Source: CAZWRN01 sp964446685 (GTDB taxonomy: Bacteria; Patescibacteriota; Microgenomatia; Daviesbacterales; UBA10151). Taken from it: 35,322 nt of DNA. Position numbers and translations under genes: made by a program. Below, piece by piece: positions 13,801 through 20,793 of the stretch; position 1 is the stretch's first letter, and each line of letters begins with the position of its first letter. The stretch covers positions 1 to 35,322 of the forward strand of contig CAYUPO010000012.1 of the NCBI GenBank assembly GCA_964446685.1. The letters are read 5' to 3'. The notes under the pieces were generated by a model. It did no database searches, was not told the DNA's origin, and was given only the letters and a program-made list of their open reading frames with translations.

Positions 13801-15612
13801 TTCAACTGAATAATTAGTTCCTTTTAAATGTGGTTTTATTTTTTCAAAAATATATCTGGTATACTCGTCTTTTTCCTCTTTCGGGATTTCGGGATTTGCT
13901 TCTCGAATTCTATAAAATAAATTATACAAATTGATTATACCGGCATTATTCTGTTCTGTTTCCCTAAATTGTGCGTCAATAACATCTTTAACACTATCAT
14001 TTTGTAGCCTTAGTTCAAAAACTTCGGCAAAGACAGATAACCTGGCCTGTTTATCGGGTTCTTTTATAGAATTTTTATATTGCTTTTTGAGCTCATATCC
14101 ACTTATATGAATGCCTGAGGATTTTGCTTTTTGTAAAAAGTTTCTAAGTGAAGACAGTTGTTGTTCTGTGGTTGTTGCAGGATTTTTTTCAAGATGAAGA
14201 GATGAATAATCATCTAACAGCTTAAGATTTTGTTCCCCTTCTGAATCAAATTGTGTATGGTAGTTATTTTTATGTTCAGGTTCGCAGGCTGTTATAAATT
14301 TTAAAAAGGAGCTTTCGTCAACTGGCATTGTGCCTGGAGTTTGACGGTTGTTGAGGTCATAATAGTTATGACTTAAATAGTTCAAAAAGACATTATTTAG
14401 TAGATTTGAAGAAGACTGGGAAGATTTAAAAACTTTTTTTGTTATTTCCTCTTGCCATTGTCTGGTTAAGTGAGGAATCAAATTAGTAGTAGCCTCTACC
14501 ATTTCTGGTGTAGTAATCACATCTTTATAAATAAATGAAAAGCCGGATAATAAACCTAGTAATGCTACACCATCCGCTTGGTCTAGTCCGATATCATGGA
14601 CTCTTTGTAGTAAAAAATCTCTCATTTCTGCTTTAACTGTTTCTTGCCTGTCCATATTGTCATAGCTATATTTTTTATTCTCCAGCTGGAAAACAGATAG
14701 AAGATCTCTCGGGTGTAATTTAGCTAATACTGGTTTGATCTCTTCTGGAGGAAGTTTGTCCCATAATTCAGTAACCAGTTCAATATTGGTTTTTGGAACT
14801 GAATCATGAAGGAAAGATGGCAGGGGCGTTTCAGGAAGGTGGCTTGTTTTACTGTCAATTACCATATGTCCTCCGTAACTATATGAAGCCCTGGCCTCAC
14901 CAGTTTGATGACTGGTACCCCGTCCATGGCCAGATATTCTTTGAATAATATTAGAGAAGGCCATTGTGTTGTAATTGGCATCTTCAACCAGCTTCATACC
15001 ATAAGCGTCGCAGCCTTCTTCGTGAACCCACGCAATACCTGGGGTTAAATGAGAGCCTGATGTACTACTCCTGTAGGAGGTTTCTAAAACAAGATGGCCG
15101 ATCTCATGTCCAATTATTGAGGCAAGCTCATCAACACTTTTTGCTTCATTTATTAAAGCCTGAGTAACTACAATCGTTCCATCTGGATAAGTAAATGCGT
15201 TTTTTTCCTGCCCTCGGGTTTGGATGGCAATTTGAATATCCCGTTTGTTTTCACCAAGTAGTTTTGTTGTTAATTCCTTTAAGAAGTCAATTTTTGGTGA
15301 GGATGTTTCTATTCCAGAGGTTATTGCTAAATATTCTAAATCATCAGTGATAATATCTTTCACCTCTTCGAAGTATTTTTGTCGCCAATTATCTTTAAAA
15401 ATTGGAGTTAGAGGTTCGAATTTAACTGGTAAAGGCTGATTATATTCATTTTTTATAAGTGATAGTTTAAGTTTTAAATCAGGATTTGGCTCAGGTTCTA
15501 GGTTCGGATATGAATTACCAGCTTCTGTTCTAGGTATGGTCAAATCTGGATGAACTTGAGCCAGTGGTTTAGTATCTTTTAATGTTAATGATCGCGTTGC
15601 TAGTTCAGCCAT
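10867..15612 (-). CDS. Giant fusion: zincin metalloprotease domain, helical body, UbiB/ABC1-like kinase domain
   Basis: A 1581-residue protein, by far the largest here, with no signal peptide or membrane helix, so probably cytosolic. Residues about 105-250 form a gluzincin-type metalloprotease: SVDELASIIGHEIGHLVLE gives HEIGH at 169-173, and HEEGCDAYG supplies Glu198 in an E-x-x-x-D-x-x-G third-ligand motif as in M48. Residues about 260-1180 are mainly helical and unrecognised. Residues about 1186-1480 resemble UbiB/ABC1 atypical kinases: FPPEMHKRLSAAFDAVP, LGGGSLQTTYEA (loop 1252-1256), LKMKNP (Lys1278), HSDPHVGN (1429-1436) and VIDRS (Asp1452). The usual KxGQ is LAVQ (1195-1198) and the Ala-rich loop is GGGS. 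It sits between a histidine kinase (17 nt upstream) and a response regulator (59 nt downstream). A TACAAT box ends 6 nt before the ATG. Substrates are unknown. Confidence 0.8.
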   Translation of the reverse strand: MAELATRSLTLKDTKPLAQVHPDLTIPRTEAGNSYPNLEPEPNPDLKLKLSLIKNEYNQPLPVKFEPLTPIFKDNWRQKYFEEVKDIITDDLEYLAITSGIETSSPKIDFLKELTTKLLGENKRDIQIAIQTRGQEKNAFTYPDGTIVVTQALINEAKSVDELASIIGHEIGHLVLETSYRSSTSGSHLTPGIAWVHEEGCDAYGMKLVEDANYNTMAFSNIIQRISGHGRGTSHQTGEARASYSYGGHMVIDSKTSHLPETPLPSFLHDSVPKTNIELVTELWDKLPPEEIKPVLAKLHPRDLLSVFQLENKKYSYDNMDRQETVKAEMRDFLLQRVHDIGLDQADGVALLGLLSGFSFIYKDVITTPEMVEATTNLIPHLTRQWQEEITKKVFKSSQSSSNLLNNVFLNYLSHNYYDLNNRQTPGTMPVDESSFLKFITACEPEHKNNYHTQFDSEGEQNLKLLDDYSSLHLEKNPATTTEQQLSSLRNFLQKAKSSGIHISGYELKKQYKNSIKEPDKQARLSVFAEVFELRLQNDSVKDVIDAQFRETEQNNAGIINLYNLFYRIREANPEIPKEEKDEYTRYIFEKIKPHLKGTNYSVEDYLAGNDIKTGFSFYYKLSISPEEAELNQKYQKFSYGIAIARNMYGHDSDDYYAFLDELTQETALNWQSLSMTQLINLGNNLISFNQKLRLNGAVFDQTRVDEFNSTTFVVNQYDRLQKHPLFQRLAEESKHTFQARTINELKQTIVEAAANVRAIGYGKPNSNGYGMQATEYNIFHDGALSLYFNAPIVTNLETIINAGIPQDELDDLYNFIGDFFPDNPQRNQLLRDINLKYLNSPDADLKNKTEYLIKNSDRIGPEGIVILAEQIDTIDEYREFKKSLGPRLEGYLNGSKELSAIATTDFATSLFIGQLQNIFETCTGDPHIQKSQSTDFALKWLNATLNGETASGRRYSNDEFVSFDKDNLKFTVNDKARSSFKSVKDIFDNIHALSPLQRIVILHKALTDNKGALTSVYGRENLSAQLVNALDLPEGLIKEALKQACLDIDAKLIALPTANMLGPLFGRSLQMEKIDVNKLKETHFTQHNNGYKTYKLGDELTEDQLKYLIDSPTQQITQFGLGYHTDPDSPLFSLSNHSDRVYDQAINSLQTTIRSSESTSTPEKPLHEGVDAGIEAIIKGVESSGALGIRALQLAVQFYNFPPEMHKRLSAAFDAVPALNKVFFWENLNRMAQDSPEIEELLKNTTVKKCLGGGSLQTTYEAHFRQPDGSDKAGTLKMKNPNVAARLKDTYSAAKTVLDTVSDKSQDLKVRDQARTGSMLIDLSQNWCLADINDSSFEQDDDAFKQTLEKYNQSAGFGSVYAPDRIFTGNKLTSEELVPGRTVNQILNDPTVDKETKQDLVWTMTEFFLYQLKEPLTNKSGQKEYLVHSDPHVGNMIADTSGEDIKMGVIDRSLFLKLNENEASIIRKMVDGSNISDFAYSTIDYLLTHNNVRGIKKGVTTAAVFGELASEFAKQFARGSVNKISLLNTLFMDLSKKEGESFEIPLKFRLMIRNIAAFQELTKRHGLELEEIARTTQYIQ

Positions 15613-15618
15613 TTTTTC

Positions 15619-15647
15619 ATTGTAACTAATTACAGTTTTTTAGTCAG
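15619..15647 (-). promoter_or_regulatory. Promoter of the giant fusion gene
   Basis: On the minus strand: CTGACT (15647-15642), a 17-nt spacer, TACAAT (15624-15619), then 6 nt to the ATG. The -35 lies inside the end of the histidine kinase gene, so the giant gene can be read both from this site and from the kinase transcript. Confidence 0.45.
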
Positions 15648-17123
15648 GATACTCAGATCGAGTCCTTTTGTTTCAACAACTGGCAAACTAAAACTGAAGG
15701 TGGAGCCTTTGCCAAGTCCTTCAGAATTAGCCCAGATTTTGCCGTGGTGGAGTTCGACGATGGCTTTTGAGATGTATAGACCAAGACCGTTTCCTTTGGA
15801 TGCCTGATCGAGATTGCCTGGAACGCGGTAGAATTTGGTAAAAAGTCTGTTTAACGCTTCTTTTGGTAAACCTCGTCCACTGTCTTTAACATGAGTATAA
15901 ATATAATGATCCTTAAACTCAGTCCACATTATTACCTTGCCGCCAGGCTCGGTGTAGTTGATAGCATTAGCTAAAAAGTTATTTATAACTTCGTTAATCC
16001 GGACATTATCTGCCTGGACCGTCGGAAGCGGATCTTTTGGTTTAATAAACTGGAGTTCAATCCGTTTTTCAATTGCCCGATGCTCAAATTGTTCATATGC
16101 CTGCTGAAGTACCTGCAGCCAATCCATTGGTTGAGTAGTGACAGTCATAGCTCCTCTTTCGACCCGGGACACACCCAAAAGGTTTTCAATTAAAGCACTT
16201 AACTGCTGGGCTGAATTATTGATCCGCCGGATAAACATCATTTGATCCTCAGTCATCTTTTTTTCATTCTCCTGAATAAAAACTGAAATATATCCTTTGA
16301 TTGAGGTCAGTGGAGTACGAAGCTCGTGTGCTGCCATAGAGATAAAATCGAGTTTCATAGCTTCCAGCTGTTTTTCGGCGGTAATATCATGAAAAGAGAT
16401 AAAACAGGCCAGATTGATAGAAGCTCCGTGTCTGATCTGAATCGTCATGATATTGGCAGATGCTTCTTTATCATTTAGGAGACTAAGAACTTTGACTTCG
16501 TTTTTACTAAACAAAATTCCTTCAAAGCCGGATTGTTTTAGTGGAATGATATCTTTCAGCGGCAATTCACCCAGCTGAGTTTGAAATTTAAGAAGCTGAT
16601 CCAATGGCTGGCCTTTGGAGAGACTGAGATCTAGGCCTAATACTTTTTCGGCTGCAGGATTGGCAAAAGATACATTTAGTCTTAAATCAAGCCCAATTAC
16701 AGGATCAGTCATATTTTGTAGTATCCACATCGTTCTTTCCTGTTCAGCTTGCAATATTTCACTTAGTTGGCCGGATGTAGTATTGGAGGTATTAAAATTT
16801 TTGGCAAGATTATTGATAAACTGGGCAGACGCTGTAACCTCATCGCTTTGATAGGCCAAATTCTTTAAGGATTGATCAGGAATCAATCTTTTATCCAACA
16901 GACTGACCATCTCTTTGGTTCGGTTTTTGAGGAATTTTCGATATGAAATTAAACTTATTAACGAAAAGACTGAGGCTACCACGACAGAACTGCCGATAAT
17001 CTGAAAGATATGCATGGGGCTGGCGCCGGTAATTAATAAAGCTAAGAGAGCTACAGCTAAAGCTGTCAGACTGGGAACAATCAGCAAAATGAAGGCAAAT
17101 TTGCTTTTAAAAAATATGGGCAT
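15630..17123 (-). CDS. Membrane sensor histidine kinase with PAS domain
   Basis: A 497-residue histidine kinase. Two membrane helices (about residues 8-33 and 39-61) leave almost no extracellular loop. A linker/coiled region is followed by a PAS-like domain at about 129-246 (ILQNMTDPVIGLDLRLNVSF...). HisKA follows, with His266 in MAAHELRTPLTSIKG, then HATPase_c with NEVINNFLANAINY (N box), DSGRGLPKEAL (G1), GNGLGLYISKAIVELHHG (G2) and GKGSTFSFSLP. All catalytic boxes are present. The ATG at 17123 is preferred because an extended -10 (TGaTACACT) ends 8 nt upstream. An in-frame ATG at 17141 preceded by GAGG is the alternative, and the TTG at 17240 lies in repeats. It heads the kinase / giant fusion / response regulator locus and is divergent from uvrB. 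Confidence 0.9.
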   Translation of the reverse strand: MPIFFKSKFAFILLIVPSLTALAVALLALLITGASPMHIFQIIGSSVVVASVFSLISLISYRKFLKNRTKEMVSLLDKRLIPDQSLKNLAYQSDEVTASAQFINNLAKNFNTSNTTSGQLSEILQAEQERTMWILQNMTDPVIGLDLRLNVSFANPAAEKVLGLDLSLSKGQPLDQLLKFQTQLGELPLKDIIPLKQSGFEGILFSKNEVKVLSLLNDKEASANIMTIQIRHGASINLACFISFHDITAEKQLEAMKLDFISMAAHELRTPLTSIKGYISVFIQENEKKMTEDQMMFIRRINNSAQQLSALIENLLGVSRVERGAMTVTTQPMDWLQVLQQAYEQFEHRAIEKRIELQFIKPKDPLPTVQADNVRINEVINNFLANAINYTEPGGKVIMWTEFKDHYIYTHVKDSGRGLPKEALNRLFTKFYRVPGNLDQASKGNGLGLYISKAIVELHHGKIWANSEGLGKGSTFSFSLPVVETKGLDLSILTKKL

Positions 17124-17131
17124 TAGCTTTA

Positions 17132-17140
17132 AGTGTATCA
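17132..17140 (-). promoter_or_regulatory. Extended -10 for the histidine kinase
   Basis: TGaTACACT on the minus strand, ending 8 nt before the ATG at 17123. It overlaps the alternative ATG at 17141, so the two start choices are mutually exclusive. Confidence 0.35.
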
Positions 17141-17226
17141 TGTATGACCTCAATTCGATGAGTGAATTTTGGTTGATTAGTATTTGGAAGTGGGTTTTTT
17201 TCGGGTTATATTCGTGGTACAATGAT

Positions 17227-17361
17227 GCGTCACGAGTCAAGAGTCAAGTTTCAAGAATCAAAAAAAGATCATAATACGTGAAGTCTGAAATGCGTCACGA
17301 GTCAAGTATCATGTATCATAAAAAAATAGATTCATGACACATGACGCCTGATACATGACAC
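17227..17361 (+). repeat. Three GNNTCAN heptamer arrays upstream of uvrB
   Basis: Array 1 (17227-17261): GCGTCAC, GAGTCAA, GAGTCAA, GTTTCAA, GAATCAA. Array 2 (17292-17319): GCGTCAC, GAGTCAA, GTATCAT, GTATCAT. Array 3 (17334-17361), on the opposite strand: GTGTCAT, GTATCAG, GCGTCAT, GTGTCAT. Arrays 2 and 3 face each other across an A-rich 14-nt loop and can form an imperfect hairpin ending 6 nt before the uvrB ATG. This is the same unit as the arrays around the four-helix-bundle gene. Confidence 0.8.
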
Positions 17362-17367
17362 ACTAAT

Positions 17368-19401
17368 ATGAGTAAATTCAAGATAATCAGCCAATTTAAA
17401 CCAACCGGTGATCAGCCTCAAGCGATTGAGCAACTATCTCGTGGAGTGGAAAAAGGTGAAAAAAATCAGGTTTTGCTGGGAGTTACTGGTAGTGGTAAAA
17501 CTTTTACAATGGCTAATGTCATTCAGAAAGTACAAAAGCCGACTTTGATCATTTCACATAACAAAACTCTGGCGGGACAGTTGGCGCAGGAATTTCGGTC
17601 AATATTTCCGGAAAATGCGGTGGAATATTTTGTTTCTTACTACGATTATTACCAGCCTGAAGCTTATATTCCTCAGTCTGATACATATATTGAAAAAGAA
17701 ACCCAGATCAATGAAGAAATTGAAAAATTGCGTTTATCAACTACAACTTCTTTATTAACCCGGCGGGATGTCGTGGTAGTGGCTTCAGTTTCCTGTATCT
17801 ATAACTTAGGTTCTCCGGAAGAATATGGTGGTGCTATTTTAGAACTGAAAGAAGGGGTTAGGATTGGGTATGAATCAGTTTTCAAGATGCTGACTAAAAT
17901 GTTTTATTCCCGAAATGATATTGATTTTAAAAGAAGTACTTACCGGGTAAAGGGTGACACTGTGGATATTTTTCCTTCCTATACAGATCAGGCGATCAGA
18001 CTGCAGTTTTTAGGAGAAAAAATAGAGAAAGTAGCTTTTCTGGATCCACTGACTGGTGCGACTACGCCAACTCATCAGACATTTACTCTTTATCCGGCCA
18101 AGCATTACATTACACCGGAACAAAGATTAAAGCCGGGAATTATTCAGATTGAAGAAGATTTAGCGAAGAGAGTGCATGAATTAAAATCGCAAAATAAACT
18201 GATTGAGGCTCAGAGAATTGAACAGCGGACTCACTATGATCTGGAGATGATTAAAGAATTTGGTTATTGTAATGGAATTGAAAATTATTCCCGTTACTTT
18301 GATGGGAGAAAAGTGGGAGAAGCACCATATTCATTGATGGAATTTTTCCCGAAAGATTATTTACTGATTGTGGATGAGTCACATATTACTATTCCGCAGA
18401 TTCGGGGAATGTATAACGGGGACAGAGCCAGAAAACAAACTTTAATTGATTTTGGTTTTAGATTGCCATCTGCTTTAGATAACCGTCCTCTGCAATATGA
18501 TGAGTTTTCCAGGAGAGTTAATCAGACAATTTATGTATCGGCAACTCCAAATGATTATGAATTGTCTTTAGCGGGATCTATTTTACCTCCGCCAAATGAG
18601 GATGGTTCAAAATCGACTGAGGAAATTGTATTAGGTCCAAATGTAGCGCAGCAATTGATCAGGCCGACCGGAATTATTGATCCAACAATCACTATCAGGC
18701 CGACTGAAGGACAGATTGAAGATGTCTTAAAAGAAGTCGAGATCCGAATTGCTAAAAAAGAACGGGTGCTCATCACTACCTTAACCAAAAGAATGGCAGA
18801 AGATCTGTCAGAGTATCTGGAAGAGAAAAAAATTAAAGTTACCTATTTGCATTCAGATATTGAAACACTTAAGAGATCAGATATATTACAGCAATTAAGG
18901 CTAGGAGAATTTGATGTCTTGGTTGGTATTAATTTGCTGAGAGAAGGATTGGATTTGCCAGAAGTTTCATTAGTAGTGATCTTAGATGCTGACAAAGAAG
19001 GATTCCTGCGTTCCAGGACATCTTTGATTCAGACCATGGGCCGGGCAGCCAGACATATGGATGGTCAGGTGATCATGTATGCTGATCGAATTACTAAATC
19101 CATGAAATTGGCGATCGATGAAGTTGATAGACGGCGTGAATACCAGAGAGCTTACAATAAAAAGCACAATATTACTCCTCGTTCGATCAGTAAAGATCTG
19201 CGGGATCGGTTGATTGAAAAAGTAGAAGAGTTAGAAGAAGAAAAAGGCAAAAAAGGTGCTTTGACTGTGGAAGATATCCCTGTCAATGTGAAAGCCGATA
19301 TGGTTAAAAACTTGGAACAACAAATGAGAGAAGCCGCCGGAATGTTAGATTTTGAAATTGCAGCAAGGCTTAGGGATCAGATTAAAGAATTAAGTACTTA
19401 A
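17368..19401 (+). CDS. uvrB: UvrABC excision nuclease subunit B
   Basis: A 677-residue full-length UvrB, the damage-verifying helicase-like subunit of nucleotide excision repair. Walker A is LGVTGSGKTFT (residues 37-47). The damage-probing beta-hairpin region is SYYDYYQPEAYIPQSDTYIE (about 91-110). DEAD-type motif II is LLIVDESH, motif V is GINLLREGLDLPEVSLV, and motif VI is QTMGRAARH. The C-terminal UVR motif that contacts UvrC is at about 637-672 (MREAAGMLDFEIAARLRDQI). It is the first of three uvr genes within 10 kb on the same strand. Its 5' region is filled by heptamer arrays rather than a clear promoter; a TACAAT at 17218-17223 is a weak candidate. It converges with the next gene with only 4 nt between stops. 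Confidence 0.98.
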   Translation: MSKFKIISQFKPTGDQPQAIEQLSRGVEKGEKNQVLLGVTGSGKTFTMANVIQKVQKPTLIISHNKTLAGQLAQEFRSIFPENAVEYFVSYYDYYQPEAYIPQSDTYIEKETQINEEIEKLRLSTTTSLLTRRDVVVVASVSCIYNLGSPEEYGGAILELKEGVRIGYESVFKMLTKMFYSRNDIDFKRSTYRVKGDTVDIFPSYTDQAIRLQFLGEKIEKVAFLDPLTGATTPTHQTFTLYPAKHYITPEQRLKPGIIQIEEDLAKRVHELKSQNKLIEAQRIEQRTHYDLEMIKEFGYCNGIENYSRYFDGRKVGEAPYSLMEFFPKDYLLIVDESHITIPQIRGMYNGDRARKQTLIDFGFRLPSALDNRPLQYDEFSRRVNQTIYVSATPNDYELSLAGSILPPPNEDGSKSTEEIVLGPNVAQQLIRPTGIIDPTITIRPTEGQIEDVLKEVEIRIAKKERVLITTLTKRMAEDLSEYLEEKKIKVTYLHSDIETLKRSDILQQLRLGEFDVLVGINLLREGLDLPEVSLVVILDADKEGFLRSRTSLIQTMGRAARHMDGQVIMYADRITKSMKLAIDEVDRRREYQRAYNKKHNITPRSISKDLRDRLIEKVEELEEEKGKKGALTVEDIPVNVKADMVKNLEQQMREAAGMLDFEIAARLRDQIKELST

Positions 19402-19405
19402 AAGA

Positions 19406-19972
19406 TTAACGAGCTGTGAAAGGTAATCTATTTCCGTTAACTGTCAGGTTTTGTAATTGCGAACCTGTGAATTCAAAACCAACAATATTGCATTCTGATG
19501 GATCGAAATTGCGAATAGTGGCACTAGCGCGTCGGAAGTCTGAGTTTTCTCTTGGCGTAAAATTAGACTGTATACCGACTCCGTATAAATTATTTGGGGC
19601 TTTTCCAATAACTACATCAATATTTGCTGGATTATCTACAGGTTTATTTATAATATCAATATTACTGGCGGTAACTTTTTTAAGAGTTCCTGGTTCGACA
19701 GCAACTGTCACTAAAACTTTTGCTGGTTCTGGATCATATCGTCTGATTGTTAAAGCTCCATTTCTGGAAGCTGCGATTAATGGATAAGGTCTTTCTCCTG
19801 CTGCTGAACAGGCTGATATGTCTTGAGAAATTTGTGGTGGAACTGTGCCTCTGACTACAGGATTTCCGATTGGTGCACGAACTGGTTCAGCACAGGCAGT
19901 ACCCGTCAGCATAAATAAAGATAGTCCAGTGGTTAATCTTTTATATTTTGAAAATTTTTCAACAGCACTCAT
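19406..19972 (-). CDS. Secreted/lipoprotein-like protein, unknown (first of a pair)
   Basis: A 188-residue protein that I do not recognise. The N terminus (basic KFSKYKRL, then hydrophobic TGLSLFMLTGTACA) looks like an export signal. The Cys at 27 could be lipidated, but the residues before it (GTA) do not fit a strict lipobox. The mature part is rich in beta-type sequence (ALTIRRYDPEPAKVLVTVAVEPGTLKKVTA) and contains two further Cys residues (SACSAAG, SECNIVG) that could form a disulfide. A TATAAT box ends 7 nt before the ATG. It and the next gene are of similar size and layout and lie in tandem, suggesting paired secreted proteins. No function is proposed. Confidence 0.6.
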   Translation of the reverse strand: MSAVEKFSKYKRLTTGLSLFMLTGTACAEPVRAPIGNPVVRGTVPPQISQDISACSAAGERPYPLIAASRNGALTIRRYDPEPAKVLVTVAVEPGTLKKVTASNIDIINKPVDNPANIDVVIGKAPNNLYGVGIQSNFTPRENSDFRRASATIRNFDPSECNIVGFEFTGSQLQNLTVNGNRLPFTAR

Positions 19973-19979
19973 ATAAATA

Positions 19980-19985
19980 ATTATA
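19980..19985 (-). promoter_or_regulatory. -10 box of the first secreted protein
   Basis: Perfect TATAAT on the minus strand, 7 nt before the ATG at 19972. Confidence 0.45.
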
Positions 19986-20077
19986 ACCTATAATTCGCAA
20001 AAATGAAAGCATTTTTTTAAATGAATATTTAGTTGATAAGTGTAACTAGCTTAAGGTTAAATTAAAGAGTTAAATAC

Positions 20078-20632
20078 TTAACCTGCTGTTCCTCTAGTTC
20101 CGGGTAAGCTGTAAATTTTTGTCTGAGTTGGATCAATTTTACCATCTTTAACCAATGTAGTTGCTACAATGCATCCATCAATATGAGGTGTTTTAGTTGA
20201 AGTTTGCCAAGATTCAGGATGTCGATTTATACCTGTAACTATACTTCCACTGTAAGAAATTGTATCACCAGCTTTTTGTGAAAAATCCATTTCAATAGTG
20301 GTATTTTTATTTGGTTTCCAGTCAACTTCTTTAATTGGTGATCCGTTCATGACGCTAGCTCTGGCCGAAGCAGTAAATAAAAGATCCATCTCAGAAGAAG
20401 CATATATTCTGACTCTGAATCCATTTATTAAATCCTCTTTTGAGGGAGGTGACATATTTAATTTGCCTAAATCCTCACAATCAACCTCTCTTGAAGGTAA
20501 AGTAGTTCGTTCATTTCCAGCAAGAACAGGTAGCTTTGCTTCTGCTTTTTGGGTGCAGCCTGTGGCAACAGAAAGGGCTAGAGCTGTATTGACAATCAGA
20601 TGGACTATTTTTTCTTTACCAACAAGTGCCAT
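20078..20632 (-). CDS. Secreted/lipoprotein-like protein, unknown (second of a pair)
   Basis: A 184-residue protein of unknown family. It has a signal sequence (KEKIVHLIVNTALALSVATGC) with Cys26 preceded by VATG, a loose lipobox. The mature region has EVDCEDLGKLN near residue 50 and HIDGCIVATTLVKDG near 152, so two Cys residues may pair. The text between (FRVRIYASSEMDLLFTASA, NTTIEMDFSQKAGDTISYSGSIV) suggests a beta-sandwich. It is upstream of, and on the same strand as, the 188-residue protein (105 nt gap), and both carry their own TATAAT boxes 6-7 nt before the ATG. It is divergent from uvrA. Confidence 0.6.
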   Translation of the reverse strand: MALVGKEKIVHLIVNTALALSVATGCTQKAEAKLPVLAGNERTTLPSREVDCEDLGKLNMSPPSKEDLINGFRVRIYASSEMDLLFTASARASVMNGSPIKEVDWKPNKNTTIEMDFSQKAGDTISYSGSIVTGINRHPESWQTSTKTPHIDGCIVATTLVKDGKIDPTQTKIYSLPGTRGTAG

Positions 20633-20638
20633 GGGTAT

Positions 20639-20644
20639 ATTATA
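20639..20644 (-). promoter_or_regulatory. -10 box of the second secreted protein
   Basis: Perfect TATAAT on the minus strand, ending 6 nt before the ATG at 20632. Confidence 0.45.
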
Positions 20645-20793
20645 TCCTATAACTGTTGTAATAGGAATAGTATGTTTATATTGTATGGAAAAAATAAGAA
20701 ATGAGCAATCAGCACTTCCATTAGTTTGACAAAAAGTGTATACTAAAAGCCGTTTCGAATTCGGGTTAGATTCGTGTAATCCCCTTGTAAAAT

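Noticed and set aside
12260..15439. Plus-strand reading frames opposite the giant fusion gene
   Set aside because: They are short, share no recognisable motifs, lack promoters, and lie fully inside the minus-strand 1581-residue gene.
17227..17361. CRISPR or iteron-type origin in the heptamer arrays
   Set aside because: Units are only 7 nt and contiguous, no replication genes are near, and the same unit appears at another unrelated locus.
20726..20744. TTGACA...TATACT promoter for uvrA
   Set aside because: The two hexamers are separated by only 7 nt, so they cannot act as a -35/-10 pair.
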